Below, piece after piece: positions 59,630 through 64,000 of a DNA stretch of 64,000 nucleotides (position 1 is its first letter; every line of letters starts with the position of its first letter). Made by a program: the position numbers and the translations under genes. Under the pieces are notes generated by a model that saw nothing but the letters and a program-made list of their open reading frames with translations, had not been told where the DNA came from and did not search any database. Origin of the DNA: Morella rubra. Taxonomy: Eukaryota; Streptophyta; Magnoliopsida; Fagales; Myricaceae. Location of the stretch: positions 26,369,129 through 26,433,128 of the forward strand of contig CM025849.1 of NCBI GenBank assembly GCA_003952965.2, written 5' to 3'.

Positions 59630-59870
59630 TCTAAAAAGCTTCCCACTCGAGTTGCCTCCGTAGTTAGGACGAGAAAGAGTTGTGTAAGTAAAACACACTT
59701 TTCAAGTTCGATTCTCTCTCAAAATCAGACCGATGACTTAAGTGGGGAGCTGTGGGCTGTGAGCCGACGAGCTAGCTCCTCCAAGATTTACCCACCGTAT
59801 AGCTGGGCTTGTCTATTATGTCGGTATAGTGAGTGAGGTTATCCTCTCTACCCAAAAAAACAAGAAAAAA
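59630..59870 (+). mobile_element. SINE-like sequence (weak)
   Basis: TTCAAGTTCGATTCTC near 59700 resembles a pol III B box. The unit ends near CTCTCTACCCAAAAAAACAA with an A-rich tail at about 59853. Sequence between resembles the style of plant Au-type SINEs. No clear A box or flank duplication was found. Confidence 0.3.
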
Positions 59871-62180
59871 GTTGCCCCACATTTGGAGTTCATACTTGGA
59901 TGGTGTCAGTTATCTCCCTCATAACTTCAGCTTTTCAAACTCTCTCTTCACATTAACATCTGCACAGTCTAGGTTTTCTGGTCTCATTCATGGATTGTAA
60001 TTTGTTTATGTGGCAAGGGCTATGCAAATCGAACGCCGGGCATAATAGAGAATTATTCTATAGGCTAATTTTACCAATAATTCACAGGAAAGATACAAAA
60101 GAAACACCCAAAAACAAAGAGAAAGCGTCTTTGATATTAAGAGAATTATGAATAATCAAGAATGTCGAAACCTTAGCCCACAAGTCGGGCTATATAGCTA
60201 AAATTTGTCTAATAGGGAAGTTTACCAGAATCGCCAAAAATAAATACATGCCAAAATAAATAGTCTACCAAAAATCTGGCTCAATTTGGGTCCAAAATCA
60301 CCTCCTAATCGATAAATGAAAAATTACCATAAAAAGAAAAGAAAAGCTAAAATTAAGGATTCAGAAAGGAAAACGGTGAAATTTAAGGTCAAAAACTACG
60401 CTCACCGAGGCATAGCTGGGTGGCCACAACGTGCGCATTGAAAAGAGTTTTCCAGATTAGGGTGGTATGCACAATTCTGATACCCATAGCCAAATATATG
60501 GCCAAAATTCCGAAGCACACTCAAACTTACCCCAATTAGTGAAAATTCAATGTTTCCTTCCATCTTTGCCTGATCTGCCAACTCAAGGTATTACAGCACT
60601 ATCAATGTGTTATTTGACAGCTCATCATCCCTCTTGCATCAAAACTACACGGTAATTTGCCAAGGAAAAAAAATTGCATGGTAATTTTTCTTTTTAACGA
60701 AGAGAGTATCGATTTTGTTCCAATAAATCCCTCAACCTTGTGAAGAAGCCCATGGCAACTTGATTCAATAGAACTCGAGAAATCTTGGATGGATTAGGTG
60801 AAGATACCGTTCCTTTCCTCTAAGAAAGAGGATGGAACTAGAAGTGAGAATTCGGTCTTCTGTTTTCAATGAGCTTTCTAGTCCCAACTATCAGAAGCAA
60901 TCCTTGGTGGACATAATTTGACATCTTACCAGTTTGCATGCGATTTTAGCTCTTTTAAAGGAAGAAGATTGGTTTCACAAAGAAAAAAAAATAAATTGTC
61001 CATTTTTGCCGCTGCCATGTACAGTTAATTCATTATTTCTCCCAATACACTATCCATTTCTCTTCTACAAACTCCATGTTCAGTTTATAAATTGAGTTTA
61101 GCCACCATTTAGCTTTCAAAAATATAACAGACGATAAATCCAATAATATAGCAGTAGCTATGAAAGATAGAGTAACAAGCTCCATTTATTATTCTACAAT
61201 CATACAAAATTAATTCAAGCTTATCACATAGACCCTGCATAAACATTTCATGTAGAAACCTTATCTCTCCTCACTTTCCAGCAATAATACAAAATCGAGA
61301 TCACAAACTTTTTAGTGACATCTGTGACTCTCTTTCAGATTCAGCAAGTTATTTAAACTTCTGTCGATCAGCTGCTACATCTATCAGCTTTTCCTTGAGT
61401 TCACCAATCTACAGAGGCAAACTACATTATTAGAGGGAGGCACTTCCCATTGTCAAGCTTCAAAACAGTGTTAGTAACAGTAATTACTAACTCTACCAGA
61501 CAAAACTCATGACAAAAATACATATCTATATTAACAAATAGACCATCATAGCCGGGGTTGGACTTGGAAGATCTTCCAAACTCTCCAGCGGAAGCATCAG
61601 AAACAAGTAGGAATGAAATTCCAAATCCTTACAATGACACATCTTCACTCAACCACAACAGATTGTTGGGTTAGTCATCACAGCAGCTAGTTTTCATCTT
61701 GTATTATTGAGAAATGTCCAGAAGGCAAGGGCATGCAACTTTGAAAATTTTAAGCAGAGACCTCTTGGTTGCTTTTAAGTTCTACATCAAGATTCTAAAA
61801 TTAAAGAATATTAATTGTAAAGAGCTACCATACCTGAAGGTTTTTACTGCACTTTTCCGCTCAGCATTCTCCAAAATATTTCTACCACTTAGAGAATATC
61901 TGCAAAAGTCATCTATTGGCTTGGTAAGAGTATGTTCCACAGATAAATCTACTAATCATAGGAAGGTAACAAGTGCCGAGATGAAGACATTTACATGTCG
62001 ATTACAAAATATAGGTGTTGTAGGCACAAACAACCATGCATTACGAGAGAGAGGGGGAACCAACTCTTTTCCATTGTCATTGTTGTGAACAAATATCTAT
62101 CAGTAGGCCATTCAGAGAGAAATTTTTGGAAATTTGCTCTCATAGTTTTCATTCAATTTGTGCATGGTGGTCTTTTCTTA
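59871..62180. other. Gene-free stretch
   Basis: No coding frame with family resemblance on either strand; the longest open stretch (61714-62088) is AT-driven. No RNA genes or element ends recognised. Confidence 0.35.
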
Positions 62181-62184
62181 GAAA

Positions 62185-63260
62185 AAAAAATAGTTGATTT
62201 TTTGGCACGGATATTCGACAGTTATATGCAGGTAGCGGACCCAAAAAAATAGGGTGTTTTTTGGACAGATACGTCCCTCCCAAAAAAATATTGACATTTA
62301 AGAATAGTTTTGTTAGTCCCAAAACACCATTCGAACAACAACATAACTGTTCAAACGGTGTCCTAGTTTTTTGGAACAGAACGACGTCGCATTCCAAAAC
62401 TAAGCCACTGTTCCAACGCATAAAGTATGTTGGAATGAGATTTAGCAACCATCACCATAATTGCTTGTCTCGTTAGCAACGTGCAATTACAATTACATCC
62501 ATCAAACGCTTATTGTCAGACTTCATACTTTTTTCTAGCAACCTTTTAAATTCATTCAAAAAATAAAGAACGACCTCAAATGCTTACGTAGTGATTGAAC
62601 GGAGGTTTTACAGTGTTCGGACGGTATCTAAATAGTCTCCAAAATTATAGAATTTTACTTGCCTATATAAACATCAAATTTTAGACGTTCTAATGATAAT
62701 GGGCAGTTACTTAAATGTAAAGATGTGCCCTATGACAACAAACACCATTCAAACATTTTCAGATGAGACATCGAGAATATGAAACCAACTAGAGCATGTT
62801 TTCCTCTCATTTCTCACAAACTCTCTCAGATTCTCCCAAATCCTGTGAATCGATTTCTTTCAAAGCATGTTCATCTTCCAAGTTGATGTGAATGTTTAGA
62901 GTTTATGTAGACACAACCATGGCTGTTTCATTTTTATAGCATTTGAATGATGTGCTTAGTCATTCCAACACTTGTAATTAAGAGGTCTCGTTTTAAGTTT
63001 TTTCTCGAACGATTTTTCTTAACCGTTTGGACAGTACTTGAAGATGTGCATTTAGACAAGACCGTCCAAACTGTTGATAACGCATTCAGACGGGATAGTC
63101 AAAATTGTGCATTTTGACGTTTTCATCTGAACGGTTTAGTAGACGTTTGAGCGGTATAGTCAAAAGCGTTTTGAAAATTTTCCTTTTGAACGGTTTTGCA
63201 CAAGTTAGTTAAATGTGGCGTTTCAAGCTACTCGTTCGTAAGCGTTCAAACAGCTTTTTA
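62185..63260. mobile_element. CACTA-like non-coding derivative with TTCGAACG-type subterminal words
   Basis: The left part has TTTTTTGGCACGG, TTTTTTGGACAGATACGTCCC and CCCAAAAAAATA, the same kind of (T)GGGAC/GTCCC edge as the element at 25220-29508. The interior repeats CCATTCGAAC, GTTCAAACGG, TTGAACGG and CGTTCAAAC over 62320-63250, like the tracts at 4300-4610 and 25970-29200. Exact ends are not visible and no protein relic was found. Confidence 0.5.
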
Positions 63261-63339
63261 TTATCATTTGATAGCTAAATTATTCTGTTTGATACCATTC
63301 AGTTTCGTTCTTATTGTTATAGATTTTGATTGAATACTT

Positions 63340-63606
63340 CTTTTAGGTGCTTGCATTTTCATTATATAAAAAATAATTACAAAGACAATATTGAGGATTC
63401 AATTTGAATCTCTACAAACTACATCTTATCTTATCTTATCTAAACTAACCTTATCTTATCTCATCTAAATATCTACAAGACTAATTCAAATACAAGTCTA
63501 ATACAAATACAAGATAACACAACATATTTGGAAACAAATCCTAATCTATTTGAAATTCTCTTTTGTCGCAAATAAATGAAAACCCTGGTTTTCCTTTGAT
63601 AGCCTC
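63340..63606 (-). mobile_element. 3' LTR-like region of a copia element
   Basis: Just downstream (minus strand) of the RNase H stop there is a purine tract GGAGGGAGGC (63598-63607), as expected of a polypurine tract. AT-rich sequence follows with an ATAAG repeat (about 63428-63480). LTR ends were not fixed. Confidence 0.45.
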
Positions 63607-63608
63607 CC

Positions 63609-64000
63609 TCAAATTGATGCTAGTGATTCAATGAGCAGCAATTTCCCAACTACGAATTGATGTTGTTGTTGAGTTATAACGTTGGTGAAGATATTAGCTA
63701 CTTGGTGTTCAGTGGACACATGAGGGAGAATGATAGGTTTAAACTCATAGGCATCTTGGATATAGTGACAATCAACCTCGATGTGCTTCGTACATTCATG
63801 AAAAATAGGGTTGGCTACAATTTGAATGACACTCATATTATCGCCATGAAGAGGCATGGGATGTGCTTGTGCAAAACTAGTTCTGAAAGAATACCACGTA
63901 AACACATAATTTCAGAACATGCCGCAGATATTGCCTGATATTTAGCCTCTATAGATGACTTGGACACACAGTCTTGCTTCTGACACTTCCAAGAGATAAG
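63609..64000 (-). pseudogene. Copia (Ty1) polyprotein, RNase H C-terminal fragment, runs off the window
   Basis: The minus-strand frame at 63609-63905 reads MPLHGDNMSVIQIVANPIFH, ECTKHIEVDCHYIQD, LPHVSTEHQVANIFTN and HQFVVGKL. These are the well-known last blocks of copia RNase H and C-terminus. A different frame from about 63900 to 64000 gives SWKCQKQDCVSKSSIEAKY, the preceding RNase H block, so a frameshift lies near 63890. The 5' part lies beyond the window edge. The LTR-like region follows at 63340-63606. Confidence 0.9.

Noticed and set aside
61714..62088. 124-codon plus-strand frame
   Set aside because: AT-driven composition, no recognisable domain, no conserved context.

Overview
The window is nuclear DNA of a flowering plant. 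It is AT-rich, has intron-containing genes, is dense with plant transposon families (CACTA, hAT, copia, SINE, Mutator-like MITEs), and carries coiled-coil NBS-LRR resistance-gene sequence of the RPP13-like 1 type. The families fit a eudicot, probably a woody rosid, but nothing in the sequence fixes the species.

Layout. 1-4.6 kb: a decayed CACTA transposon (TNP2-type transposase, DUF4216 part, En/Spm accessory protein) ending at a 349-bp foldback. 5.2-11.4 kb: two relics of NBS-LRR loci, broken up by a solo LTR with a perfect 5-bp target duplication and by a minus-strand retroelement or pararetrovirus-like fragment. 12.4-23.6 kb and 36.6-47.65 kb: two copies of an ~11-kb block. Each block holds a plus-strand CC-NB-ARC-LRR gene followed, tail to tail, by a minus-strand four-exon strictosidine-synthase-like (SSL) gene. 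The copies lie about 24.06 kb apart. Between them, 24-36.6 kb holds a piece of NBS-LRR 3' flank, a CACTA element with a nested MITE, a second solo LTR of the same family in opposite orientation, a FAR1/FRS relic, a poly(A)-tailed non-LTR insertion and a SINE just upstream of the second NBS-LRR. 47.7-64 kb: no plant gene recognised; it holds MITEs, a promoter-like segment interrupted by a decayed hAT element, tandem repeats, a CACTA-like tail and the 3' end of a copia element that runs off the window.

State of the genes. The only protein-coding gene that reads cleanly end to end is the distal SSL copy (42750-47632 minus; four exons, 392 codons). The proximal SSL copy has a nonsense codon in exon 2, a 1-bp deletion in exon 4, and only ~20 bp of its own upstream sequence before NBS-LRR 3'-flank sequence begins. 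Both NBS-LRR copies keep recognisable CC, P-loop, kinase-2, GLPLA, MHD and LRR segments, but each is cut by many 1-bp indels. Copy 1 also has a ~457-bp internal tandem duplication. Whether these indels are true decay or partly homopolymer errors in the assembly cannot be settled from the sequence alone.

Overall the window is a resistance-gene cluster shaped by segmental duplication, unequal exchange and repeated transposon insertion. I found no clearly new biochemical system. The most notable items are the co-duplicated NBS-LRR/SSL block with its chimeric breakpoint, the internally duplicated NBS-LRR, and a MITE carrying four CACGTG motifs.
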